Of a DNA stretch of 64,000 nucleotides, positions 10,783 through 21,034 are shown in pieces; position 1 is the stretch's first letter; every line of letters starts with the position of its first letter. Position numbers and translations under genes: made by a program. Under the pieces are notes generated by a model, which was not told the DNA's origin, searched no databases, and saw only the letters and a program-made list of their open reading frames with translations. The DNA is taken from contig MNCI01015527.1 in the NCBI GenBank assembly GCA_015680685.1, positions 3,185 through 67,184 on the forward strand. The letters are read 5' to 3'. The DNA comes from Gnetum montanum (taxonomy: Eukaryota > Streptophyta > Gnetopsida > Gnetales > Gnetaceae).

Positions 10783-11733
10783 TGATGAATCATGGTTTGT
10801 TAAGTGCTGATATCAGACCCTTGATATTAGACCCTTGTTAACCAGGTGGTGATATCAGACCCCTATTATAAGACCCTTATTATTGGACCCTTGATATCTG
10901 ATGAGTCCGAAGATCGGACCCTCGATATTGAGTCTGCAATATCGGGTACACAATATCGTAGCCTGAGAAGCAGTATTGGATACGTGATATCACGGTTCCA
11001 GTGTGAGCCTATAAATACACAATGGGATACATGGGAAAGTAATAGAAAGTTAGTATTAGAGTAGGATCTTTTTGTCAGTTTTTTCCTCTCAACCCTTTCC
11101 TCGGTGCATGTCTGTAGTGTGACGATTGTAATTGTATGACACTTGTATTCGAGTGTGATGTACTTGGACACATACATGACTGAAAATAAAGATTAAAATT
11201 ACTTCATCATTGTAGCATTCACTTAGTTTAATTATTTAATTGTTATTGTTATTTATTTCTTTCGTAGTTAATATCTCTTCACCCTAAATTCCTTAAACGC
11301 GGAATGAGTATGACTTGATCACAAGCATTCAAGTGTGACTACTTGGTATCCCAGTAGCATACCTAGGCCATGCACTTGCTAATCCCAGTGGTAGTCATGC
11401 ACAAGGTCCAAGATGTGCATAAATGATTAAGAAACAGATGCTCATCGCACTTAGGCTAACTTAACTCTCTCTCCCTTTTCCTCCTAGCTTAATTAAAGTT
11501 ACTTTCCATTGCCTCTAGGAGTAGCACTAGGTTAGAAACCACATCATACACCTCACTCTAGACTAAACCATACATGACAAAGAAAATACTAGTCCAGGTG
11601 GGAATACAGTGAACTACGATCAACGACTAACTATCTAGATACCACAACTAACCTGTCTGCGGAGTTCAACTGAATTGTGCGTGAAACACTAGAATTTGTA
11701 TAGTTGAGTGTAGGGGTACCTTGCCACTCATCA
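10783..11733 (+). mobile_element. Element A 5' LTR (951 bp)
   Basis: It starts TGATGAATCATGG and ends CCACTCATCA. The promoter TATAAATA is at 11020-11027. The U3 (about 10805-10990) is built from repeated GATATC/GATATT plus GGACCC(T/C)-type units. The U5 carries two units of the 33-bp minisatellite (about 11341-11405). It is the same length as the 3' LTR, so few or balanced indels have occurred since insertion. Confidence 0.93.
11020..11027 (+). promoter_or_regulatory. TATA box of element A 5' LTR
   Basis: TATAAATA in the context GAGCCTATAAATACAC. It is conserved at 16439-16446 in the 3' LTR and, on the minus strand, at 18927-18934, 26392-26399 and 43183-43190 in the related LTRs. Confidence 0.75.
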
Positions 11734-11734
11734 T

Positions 11735-11752
11735 TGGTGCCATTGTCGGGGA
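11735..11752 (+). other. Primer binding site, tRNA-Asp type (element A)
   Basis: The 18 bases one nucleotide after the LTR match the complement of the plant tRNA-Asp 3' end (TGGCGCCGTTGCCGGGGA) at 15 of 18 positions. All three differences are C-to-T or G-to-A. Confidence 0.85.
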
Positions 11753-11868
11753 CAATGCTAGTTATTTAGATTAGTTATATCACACAAGATTTTTGTAACA
11801 AAGTATTCATGATATATCTCTTAGAAAAGGAAATTAATTTTAACTAAGTCACACACAAATTCATAACA

Positions 11869-14196
11869 ATGTCTCTCTCACAAGACTATGATAATGCAAC
11901 AACTAGTAAGGCAATTCATTAGAGAACCAATGAATTATATTATGAAGACAAATTTTGGAGTACTCAACCTTATGTAGGAATTCCATATGTTCATGAGTAT
12001 CCCAACAATACTCAAGGATTCTTGTCAACCAACTCTGACACCTCTAGTAAGGATGGGACAGACCATAGAACGAGGAGGCTTGAAAGGCCTAGAACCTTCT
12101 CAATAACTAACCAAAATCTGTTAGGGGATGATTGGAAAACTTACAAAATTTAGGAAAATTTTTTCAGTTCTTTCTTTTCTTCTACTCCTTCAATGTTAGA
12201 TTGTGACACGAATGACTATCTTTCAAGGGATCAGTGTAGAACTAAAAATTGAGCTCACAAAGAAAATCAAGAATGCCAACATGAACAAGGACAACATCAT
12301 CTCACCTTGCAAACTCACAACCTACTTAGTGATGATGAACCCATGTTGGCTACTAAGAGCCTAATGCCTATACAAGAGGCTATTCAAATATCCCACAAGC
12401 ATCATAAGGAAAGCTGTCTACCTAGGCTTGATTTCAACAACTTTCCAAAATTTTTAGGAGGCTATGATTTAGATTTGCAACATCATCTACAAGCCTTCCA
12501 TGATGCCTGTGTATGGAACAATATTGATAATGGATGAAAAAAACTTAAGCTCTTTCCTATGATACTCGTTGGCCAAGCAAAAGTATGGTACAAGTCCTTA
12601 AGATCAAAATCAATTTGACATTGCCCGACAATGGTAGAACTCTTCAATGAAATATATCAAACTTATGCAAGAGTGTCAGCCTTGAGGAAACAAATCCAAG
12701 AGTGGAAAAAATCATAACATGAACCCTTGGACATGGCCTTAGAAAGATATTATGCATTGATAAACAATTGTCCAAGCCATGGATTTTTCGAGGAAAGGCT
12801 AATGTACCACATCATGGATGGTCTCCGTAATGAAACAAGGGAGATCCTAGGGATGTGTGCCTAAGGTCAACTATATGAGCTACAGACCCACCAACTCCAA
12901 GAGCTTATTAAGCAGGTAGAAAAAGAAGAAGGAGAAATGGCTAAATGGGAGAATGTTGAAAGCTCTCAACAGGACCAAAATCTTAAATTAGCAAAGGTCC
13001 ATGATCATGAAGAGGAGAAATCAACTCACCTCAAGGAGGTGGAATCATCTTTGCCAATACTACAATCACTAGATGAAATTGAGGCAAAGATCAATAAGAT
13101 GAAGGAATGGATGCATGAAAAATGTGGAGTATATGCCAACATTATTAGAGGTAGGACCATTATGAACCAAGAAATAGGATAGAATACCACTAGACAATCG
13201 AAAATAAGGGTTGAAGAGAATAAGGATAAGAACTCAACTAGTAATCATATGTATCAATGTAATGTTTTCCTGTATGATCACTCGAAAGGTCAATGCCCAA
13301 TCTTGTCACATTTACATAAACATTGGGGAAGAATGTTACATCTAGAGTTTGTATAAAAATATTATGTTCAATCATAGTGGCAAAAATCCCAGTTGTGGGG
13401 GAAGCCACCTGCAGAATGGTTACATCCTTCCTATCATCTAAACCCAAGTGCTTATCAAGTCCAACATCCTATTTCCCCAACTGGGTGAACGTCCTCTATC
13501 TCACCACATTATTATCATTCTTCTCAATACTATCAACCCATATCTTATCCAACACGATAACCACCTCATGTGCCTTTCACTTCTTCTCACCCTCAATATT
13601 CTTATCCTTCACCTCCTTCTACATCACCACCAATTGTACCAGAAGGTTTTGCACCACAGTACCAACCCACAAATGTTACTTATGCTACTATAGTCAACAA
13701 CAATGAAGGTCCTTCACAATGTCAAAAGCATCCTTTATTTAGGAATGACCAAAGAAGGAGACGACATGGCTCCAAAACCACTACACCCTCCAACCAAGTG
13801 CAAGTTCAACACTATGGTGCATCTTTTTTCTCGAACGCAACACCTCATGTTACCTTATCAAGGCCACCAATTAAAACTCCAACAACTATGGGGCCCAACG
13901 AATATAGCTATGTAGGGAGACATACTAATTCTTGCATACCATCTTACAGTCATGGGTGCCATAGTGGGTCAACTCCTTATCAATTAACCTCATCTTCTAA
14001 GTTGCCCAACTATGTCAACTTTAATATAGTGTGTGCACCCCAATTTGGGTACATCCAAACCATGACATCAAAAGACACCCAGTGCTTTGGATATGACTAG
14101 GTCCTAATATTTTTGAAATGCATGGATCCAACCCTTCCATTTATTAATTCCTGCTATGATTAAAAGTTTAGTTATGGGGGATATCCTCCATTTTAA
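11869..14196 (+). pseudogene. Element A gag (one 776-codon frame, no frameshift)
   Basis: A single reading frame runs from ATG 11869 (MSLSQDYDN) to 14196 with about 14 in-frame stops and no frame change. Codons about 147-330 form the retrotransposon gag core: LFPMILVGQAKVWYKSL, then VELFNEIYQTYARVSALRKQ, EPLDMALERYYAL and MYHIMDGLRNETREILG. A charged helical stretch follows (about codons 340-440), then a Pro/Gln/Ser-rich tail. The tail ends in YGGYPPF, which lines up with the last codons of element C's integrase (SHGGDRPPC). Several stops fall where relatives have Trp, Gln or Arg, so single C-to-T or G-to-A changes explain them. Gag would form the virus-like particle. I see no zinc knuckle. 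Confidence 0.85.
14170..14181 (+). other. Internal polypurine-like motif (element A)
   Basis: AGTTATGGGGGA near the end of the gag frame resembles the 3' polypurine tract of this family. Matching copies occur at 31643-31654 in C and 44897-44911 in D. Confidence 0.5.
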
Positions 14197-15594
14197 CAAA
14201 TAGAATTAATACATTTTTTTTCCTTTTCTTTAATTTTAGAATTTTTTTGTTTTTCAGTTTTTCATCTTTCAATTCGTTGTTTTATCTTTTTATTTATTAT
14301 TTTGTCTTTTTATCTTTTTATGAGTAATCTCATCTATGAATAAAACACTCATGTGACTCATTGGTTGAGATGTTGTTCTATTCTATCAAGTCTCAGGGGA
14401 CTAATTACTTGAATAGTTAGCCCATCACATCCACCCATCCATTCTAGTAATAAGAGGTTCTACTTTGGGTCTGATGATATTCTTGAAATCATTAAAACTT
14501 AAAGTAACTCTATGTTCATTATGCCCAAAGCAAAGAATGATGGACTAAGAAGGAATGGCTAGGGTGTGACATTAAGGGGACTTGTGGATTCTCTTTGGTG
14601 ACATCTGTAGGAGTTACCATGCAACCTGGTTGTACTAAGATCCTTGTAGATTTAACACAAAATGGCAGTAAGAGTACTAGAGGCACTCCATAAAAGAAAA
14701 CCAAGGCTATTCTAGTGGGTCCCACTAGAAAGACATGCATCCATGCCTCAACATAGGCGGCTTCTCTGGATTAAGCATTCAAAAAAGAAGAAGAAGAGAA
14801 GAAAAGATCAAGATCAAAGTGCTGCAAAGCAATTCCAAATCACTCCTCCCTTGAACAAAATGCCAAGTGATTGTATGCCTTGATGTCATGATGCTCTTAT
14901 GGTTGTCCATCATTGGATGAAACAATGCGATGTCACTGATCAAAGAAATGGACTTGGTCTTGATTTTGGAGTGATGGGCTAATGACAAATTAATCATGTC
15001 CTACACTCAAGATTCATTGTGCCTAGGGTTAGTTACCTCATGTCCCAATATCTACAGTCCCTTCTATAATTCACCTCATCTCATTGTTCATGTATTTGTG
15101 ACCCATGTCTTGTGTAGCATTGAATTCATACCTCATCATGGTGGTATCTAACATGTGTGTGTTTTGTTGCATCAGTATAGATTACATTTAACCCTTCTAG
15201 TGCCTACGTACATTTTTAGGTGTGGTTACGTAAGGGCATTATAGGTTGGAACCTACTTTGGGGAGGACCCACTTGCATGAATTTTGTAATTTGTACTTGT
15301 TGCACACCACCACATCATTTTATACCCTTTGAGAACTTCATTTCCAAATCTATTCTTTCCTTTGTCATAATTTTATCAAACGTTCCTCAAAACCATTATG
15401 TGTCCTTTGATGTGTCACCTAAACAAACTAGGTATAACATTAAACTTTTAGGGCAACTTCCTTGAAAAAAATTTCTAACTCTGAAATCACCCTAAGTAAA
15501 GAATTCAATAATTACTCAAGGAAATAAGTAAGGTATGAAATAATTGAACTTATTTTAATAATGTTACTAACAATTGATCTTTGTGTGATTATAG
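14197..15594 (+). other. Element A non-coding block shared with C, D and E
   Basis: No credible ORF is present. A pyrimidine-rich tract (about 14210-14320) is followed by scattered conserved phrases. The clearest is ACTTTGGGGAGGACCCACTTGCAT (about 15253-15276). Its reverse complement recurs at about 30375-30395 (C), 20037-20062 (E) and 43990-44010 (D). The Met-Ala start of the second ORF follows immediately. Confidence 0.7.
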
Positions 15595-16032
15595 ATGGCC
15601 CCTAAAAGAGGACAACAAGGAGGACCTTCTCAAGGTGCAACTAAATGCCCAGGGGTAGGTAGAAGCCAAGGACCTCATGTAGAACATGTAGAGCAGAAGG
15701 CACAATCATTCAACATCCATCAGGGAACTCTTATCACTGCAAAATCTAGCCAAGAAAAAGGTAGAGAGGTCAGGACCTAAGCCTATGAATAGGAACATAG
15801 GTGATTTGTGGCATGGCATGTCAAGGCCAATCAAGTGTTCCTACATTTTCCGTGTTCATGGGAAGTGTCAACTCCATCAAACATTGGAACATCAACATGG
15901 ATAGCTCATAATCCTTGGATAGAAGAGGAGAAACGTCAGGTGCTTCTTCAACAGTATCAATCTAAAAAGCCTAGTGTGTAGGATAAAGGAAAGGCTCCCA
16001 TGGAGGAACCACCACCACCTGGAACCACATGA
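15595..16032 (+). pseudogene. Element A miniature second ORF (ORF2-mini)
   Basis: One frame of about 145 codons starts MAPKRGQQGG and has four in-frame stops and no frameshift. The N-terminal about 60 residues are basic and low-complexity. The C-terminal half reads FPCSWEVSTPSNIGTSTW, then a NPWIEEEKRQVLLQQ stretch and a Pro-rich end. It lines up with the last part of element C's long extra ORF (PCPWEFSVPAHIGEATW, then EEKMRALLEAF, about 26870-27020), whose start is MAPKLRHPRD. A therefore keeps the two ends of that protein and lacks about 800 middle codons. The function is unknown; the position is that of the extra, sometimes env-like, ORF of Athila/Tat elements. TGATTATAG directly precedes the ATG, resembling a splice acceptor. 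Confidence 0.7.
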
Positions 16033-16198
16033 GTTCCAACAATGTTTTCTAATTCTATGTTTGTGTTCCAATTTTCTTTTGTTAAATCCCATACTACTAC
16101 ATGAATAATTCCTAGTTAGTCAATAATCCCATACATATCCACTATGTAATCAATTGGACTCATTCTCATTTTTTTAACTCAAGGACAAGTTGTTATTT

Positions 16199-16211
16199 AG
16201 TCGTGGGGATA
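16199..16211 (+). other. Element A 3' polypurine tract
   Basis: AGTCGTGGGGATA lies immediately before the 3' LTR TG. It is equivalent to the AGTCATGGGGGTA motif beside the other family 1 3' LTRs. Confidence 0.75.
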
Positions 16212-17162
16212 TGATGTATCATGGTTTATCAAGTGCTGATATCGGACCCTTGATATTGGACCCTTGTTAACCAGGTGTTGATATCGGACCCCTGTTATTG
16301 GACCCTTGTTATTAGACCCCTGATATCTAATGAGTCCCGATATCAGACCCCTAATATTGAACCCTCAATATCGAGTACATTATATCACAGCCTAACAAGC
16401 GATATCAGATACATGATATCGTGGTTCTCGTGTGAGCCTATAAATACATATTGGGACACATGAGAAAGTAATAGAAAGTTATTATGAGAGTAGAATCTTT
16501 TTGTCAATTTTTTCATCTCAACCCTTTCCTCGATGCATGCTTGCAGTGTGATGATTATAATTGTATAGCACCTTTATTCGAGTGTGACATACTTGGACAT
16601 GCACATGATCAAAAATAAAGATCAAGATTACTTCATCATTGCAGCATTCACTTAGTTTAATTATCTAATTATTATTTTTATTTATTTCTTTCATAGTTAA
16701 TATCTCTTCACCCTAAATTCCTTAAACGTGGAATGAGTACAACTTGATCACGAGCATTCAAGTGTGCCTACTTGGTATCCCAGTAGCATACCTAGGCCAT
16801 GCACTTGCTAATCCCAGTGGTATTCATGCACAAGGTCCAAGATGTGTATAAATGATTAAGGAACGGATGCTCATCACACTTAGGCTAGCTTAACTCTCTT
16901 CCCATTTTCCTCCTAGCTTAATTAAAGTTATTTTCCATTACCTCCAAGAGTAGCACTAGGTTAGAAACCACATCATACACCTCACTCTGGACTAAACCAT
17001 ACGTGACAAAGCAAATACTAGTCCAAGTGGGAAGACATCGAACTATGATCAATGAGTAACTATCTAGATACCAAAATTAGCCCATTTGTGGAGTTTGACT
17101 AGATCATGCGTAAAACACTCATATTCATATGGTTGAGTGTAGGGGTACCTTGCCACTCATCA
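16212..17162 (+). mobile_element. Element A 3' LTR (951 bp)
   Basis: It starts TGATGTATCATGG and ends CCACTCATCA. The TATA box TATAAATA is at 16439-16446, and the GATATC/GGACCC-type U3 repeats at about 16236-16425. It is followed by the TATAG target duplication. Confidence 0.93.
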
Positions 17163-17167
17163 TATAG

Positions 17168-18191
17168 TTTGTATAATTTTGTATAATTAGTTTAAGAAAT
17201 TGAGGACACTTTCCTCTTATTTTCCATGGCATGGCACTTTAATAAGAAAGGAAGAGGAAGATCACACCTTCATTGATTGCATGATCCATTAATCCATCCA
17301 TTAATCATGGATGCATATGCATATGCAATACATTAAAATGAAATCAAGTGTTGACTATTTGGAAGATGTTGATCAAATGATTCTCCCTATTGCTCTACTT
17401 TCATTTGATTTAGAAAATGATAAAAGAAAAATATAATTGGATATGATTATTTTGAATAAATATTCATCCTAATTTCAATCACTTAATGGTAAGATGTTTT
17501 TTTAACCTCAATAGGTTCAATTTTAAACTTCTCTTCTCCTAAACGGATCTCTCTCATGGGCAAGTACATTTGTAGTAAAGTCTTAATAGTTCAACCTATG
17601 TATTGGCAAATACATTTTTCACTTTTTAAACCATTTTCCATTTGGTCAAGGAAATTTCAAGCCTATTTATATGAGTAAAAAAATTATTTTCAAAGGTTTT
17701 TTTAAGAATTTTTTCCAAATTATTTTTCTTGAATTTTTATTTTTGATTTTTTTCATCCAAAATGTTATTGCCTAAGTAACATTTGCTAAAACATTGCCAA
17801 TATAAGATGTGGTTTAGATGAAACCTTACCTAAATATACCAAACCCCCTACATTCTACGGATTCCTTTGTTTGTGTAAGCCTATAATACATAATAACTTA
17901 CACACCTAGGATTCATGAATCTTAGAAAATTTTTATGTACATTATGTATACTACACAAAAGCAAAAAAAAAAAAAAGGTGTATCATCATAAGCTAGCTTA
18001 GGACTTATTACTTGCACTTAGTTAATTAGAAAGTAAATATAGTTTTTTATATTGTTTAGAATATGATCAATATAATATCACTGATCATATGTCCCAGGTA
18101 GCCTTTTCTATACAAAATAAAGTGCCACTATGGGTTTATTTGGAAAGATAATAGCTTGTGATCACCTAACAGGTTAAACACTTAATGCTAG
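17168..18191. other. Unassigned sequence between elements A and E
   Basis: AT-rich DNA with no ORF of substance and no match to the other families. An A14 run lies at about 17963-17976. I see nothing else. Confidence 0.5.
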
Positions 18192-19062
18192 TGGATGAGT
18201 GGCGAGGTACCACTACATCCAACCATATAAATCATAAGTGTTCATGCACAATCTTGTCGAATTCCATGGATGGGACTAGTTGTGGCATCTTGATCACTAT
18301 GCCTTGATTGTAGTTTGTTGTCTTCCCACTTGGACTAGTGGTAGCTTTGTCACATATGATTTAGTCTAGAGTGAAGCATATGATTTTTATTATTTTATAT
18401 TTTATTGTTATACAATTAACAATAGTCTAAAACTCAATTTATAATCAATTCAACTAATCTAATTACTAATTAATAATCAACTACCCTAACATAAGTATCC
18501 AATCCCACTTCTCGTCCACATCCTGAACACATATAATGCTGTTGGCTTACCAAATGTTAAGCGTTGCTAGGATTATTAAGATTCATATGCATGCTTGAAG
18601 TGATCATACTTATGTTCTTAATTAATTAACATGGATTAAAATGTAAATATTAACTAAGTACATGAAAAGTAAATTGCATGGAAAGTAAATCTAATCTCAG
18701 TTAAAGTGCTGCAATGAATAAGAATCAATATCAATCTTATTGTCGTTCATGGAGCCACTTAAATAAGACTTGGTGAAATTGACTCAATTCCACTCTGTGG
18801 GTGCTCACTGACTATTCTCTAAGATTACAAAATAAAATTCCAAGAATTTAGCTACTCTATTGACAAAAATATGAAAAACTAAAAAACCAATGCAAAACTC
18901 TTTTCAAATCATGAGCCTAAGCACTATATTTATAGGCCGATGTATACCCCATGATATCAAATATCTAATATTACATCATGGGCTTCAACATCAAATACCC
19001 AACATCAAGGCTCTGACATCAGATATATCCAATGTCAAAGCATGAAAAAACATGATTCATCA
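18192..19062 (-). mobile_element. Element E 3' LTR
   Basis: About 871 bp. On the plus strand it begins TGGATGAGTGGCGAGGTACC, with one extra G in the usual TGATGAG end, and ends CATGATTCATCA. The TATA box is at 18927-18934 (minus). Beside it, 19063-19075 (TACCCCCATGACT) is the polypurine tract on the minus strand. Confidence 0.85.
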
Positions 19063-19075
19063 TACCCCCATGACT

Positions 19076-21034
19076 GAATGAAAACTTGTCTTTAAGTGAA
19101 GAGGAGGAGGAACAAGTTCCTTACAAAATATTGGAAAGTTATGGGATTATTGACTAACATACAAACTGACTTAGATGGAACAAATAGACTTTGAGTGCCG
19201 CATTACAAAATTTTATTTAAGTGGATGTATATAAAATGTTAGAGTGACAAAAAGATTGAACAAACTTTGAAGATTAAAAAATTTGCAAAGGTCTTCAAGA
19301 ATCCACTGAAGATGATTCTTCTTGTTGCCACTAGCAGTGGAAAAATTTTAACCTTAATTATTATGTTGATGCTTTTTTGGTTATGTAGAACATGCTTGAA
19401 GGGTGGACTAAAATTTCTTCTCATCACCCCATGAATCTAGCAAGAATGAAAATTTTGAGCTACTATCTTGTATGTGCTACAATTTTCCCATGGTCATATC
19501 CTCTGTTGTCCCTCTCTTGACTTTGTTTTCATGCCTAGAAAAAGACCTTCTTCCTTAGGTGTTTCTTTTAGCATCACTTGCAGTCACCAAAGGATCAACA
19601 TTAGTTGTGGGAAATTTTCCTTAATAATTAATTCTTTTTGAATCCCTTAGTTTTCTTTTAAGCATAAGGTGATTACATCATACTATGCACAAGGCTATGA
19701 GATAACTGAAATCATCAAGTTGTTCACATTATTTTGATCAATTACTATTAGTTACCATGATGTTCAAAAATAGGATGCTGAAAAATTTTAAAGCAAGCAT
19801 CCCTAGCTCCCATAACTAATAAGTGTAACTTCGAAAGCACATAGGTTTTTGAATAATTGAAACTAAAGGTCTAATTCAGAAGATGGACAAGAAATATTAA
19901 TGGATATGGAAATAGAAAAGTAGGAAAAATTAAACAGATGAGAAGTAGTTCCAAAATCATGCATAAATTTAGAGAAACTTTCAGTGATGTTTTGGAAGAT
20001 GTAAAGGTTAGTTCAAAGCCATGATCAATAAAAGTTATGCAAGTGGGTCCTCCCCAAAGTAGGCTCTTGCCATAATGCCCTTGCATAAGCACTTTTGTAG
20101 ATGTCTGTGGGCACTCAAGAAGTTCAATGTAGAGCATGCCTTTGTTCCAAACAACATACAATTGTTGTGGTTAGGATGTTGCACTATACTACACAAAACC
20201 AAAAGGCTCATAATTGCATGTAGCAGTGAGGTGAATAATGGGATGAGAAGGGATTGTAGAGATTAGGATGTAAGGTACTTGACCATGTCCACAATAGGTT
20301 TTTGTGACAAGTGTGATTAAAGTGATCAACATACCTATCTATCCAAGTTCAGACCAAGTCCATACCATGAATAGTAACCTCGCATTGATGTGTTCCATCC
20401 TGCCAACCACCATGAGACCACAACCATCTCAAAGAACAATCATCACTCCAAAAAGAGAAGAAGGAAGGAAGGGCCTTAGTCAGAGGGGTGCCTTCAAGCA
20501 TGGATAACATGTCTTTCCAACCCCATAACTAGTGCTTGTAGCCCATTATTGTGTCTAAGGGATGTGTTTTGAATTCCCATCATTGTTTATTATTATTTTT
20601 TGTGTTTTTTTTTGGATGGAAACCACAACATGCAAAGACAAAGCTTCCTTTTTATTGGCCAATGGAGGAGTGATGATACATTCCAAGAGGAGTCATAAAC
20701 CACATAAAGGAAGTCAAGAAGAGAACCCAACAAGTTCTCTTCAAGTCATAGCCTTTGCCATTCCCACTTGGTCATTCCCTCTTTCTTCAAGATACAATGA
20801 TCATTGATTAATTTTAGTTTCATAAAAGAAGAACCNNNNNNNNNNNNNNNNNNNNNNNNNNNNNNNNNNNNNNNNNNNNNNNNNNNNNNNNNNNNNNNNN
20901 NNNNNNNNNNNNNNGAGAAAAATATAAAGAAAAGAAAAATATTAAGAAATGAAAAACATATGAAGAATTAGAAAATTCTAGAACTAATAAGCAAATCAAT
21001 TACTTCCATGCATCTTTGAGATAGTTTTATATTC
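19076..21034 (-). other. Element E non-coding region with assembly gap
   Basis: It holds no defensible ORF. 19081-19240 is shared with element D (43313-43460). 20037-20062 is the conserved 'gggtcctccccaaagtagg' block seen in A, C and D. Ns fill 20836-20914, beside an A-rich stretch that corresponds to the pyrimidine tract of A. The polypurine-like motif expected near here may be hidden in the gap. Confidence 0.65.
20836..20914. other. Assembly gap (79 Ns)
   Basis: A run of N inside the non-coding region of element E, next to low-complexity A-rich sequence. Confidence 1.

Larger units (their letters stand above)
10783..17162 (+). mobile_element. Element A: complete gag-only LTR retrotransposon
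   Basis: A is a structurally complete element of 6,380 bp. Both LTRs are 951 bp with TG...CA ends, and a perfect 5-bp target duplication (TATAG, 10778-10782 and 17163-17167) flanks them. A tRNA-Asp-type primer site follows the 5' LTR, and a G-rich polypurine tract precedes the 3' LTR. Inside are a long gag frame, a non-coding block shared with elements C, D and E, and a short second ORF. No protease, RT, RNase H or integrase is present. It matches the TR-GAG class of non-autonomous elements and would have needed enzymes from a relative such as element C. The LTRs differ at roughly one base in ten over the first 95 bp by eye, so the insertion is old. Confidence 0.93.

Noticed and set aside
10896-10920. 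CTGATGAG followed by a TCCG...CGGA hairpin in the U3 of element A, resembling a hammerhead ribozyme core.
   Set aside because: The required GAAA after the stem is absent, and the matching site in the 3' LTR (16328-16345) lacks both the CTGATGAG and the hairpin. It is part of the GATATC/GGACCC repeat series.
13323-13706. A 127-codon plus-strand open frame.
   Set aside because: It overlaps element A's gag frame, which has recognisable family homology on both sides; this is a shadow frame.
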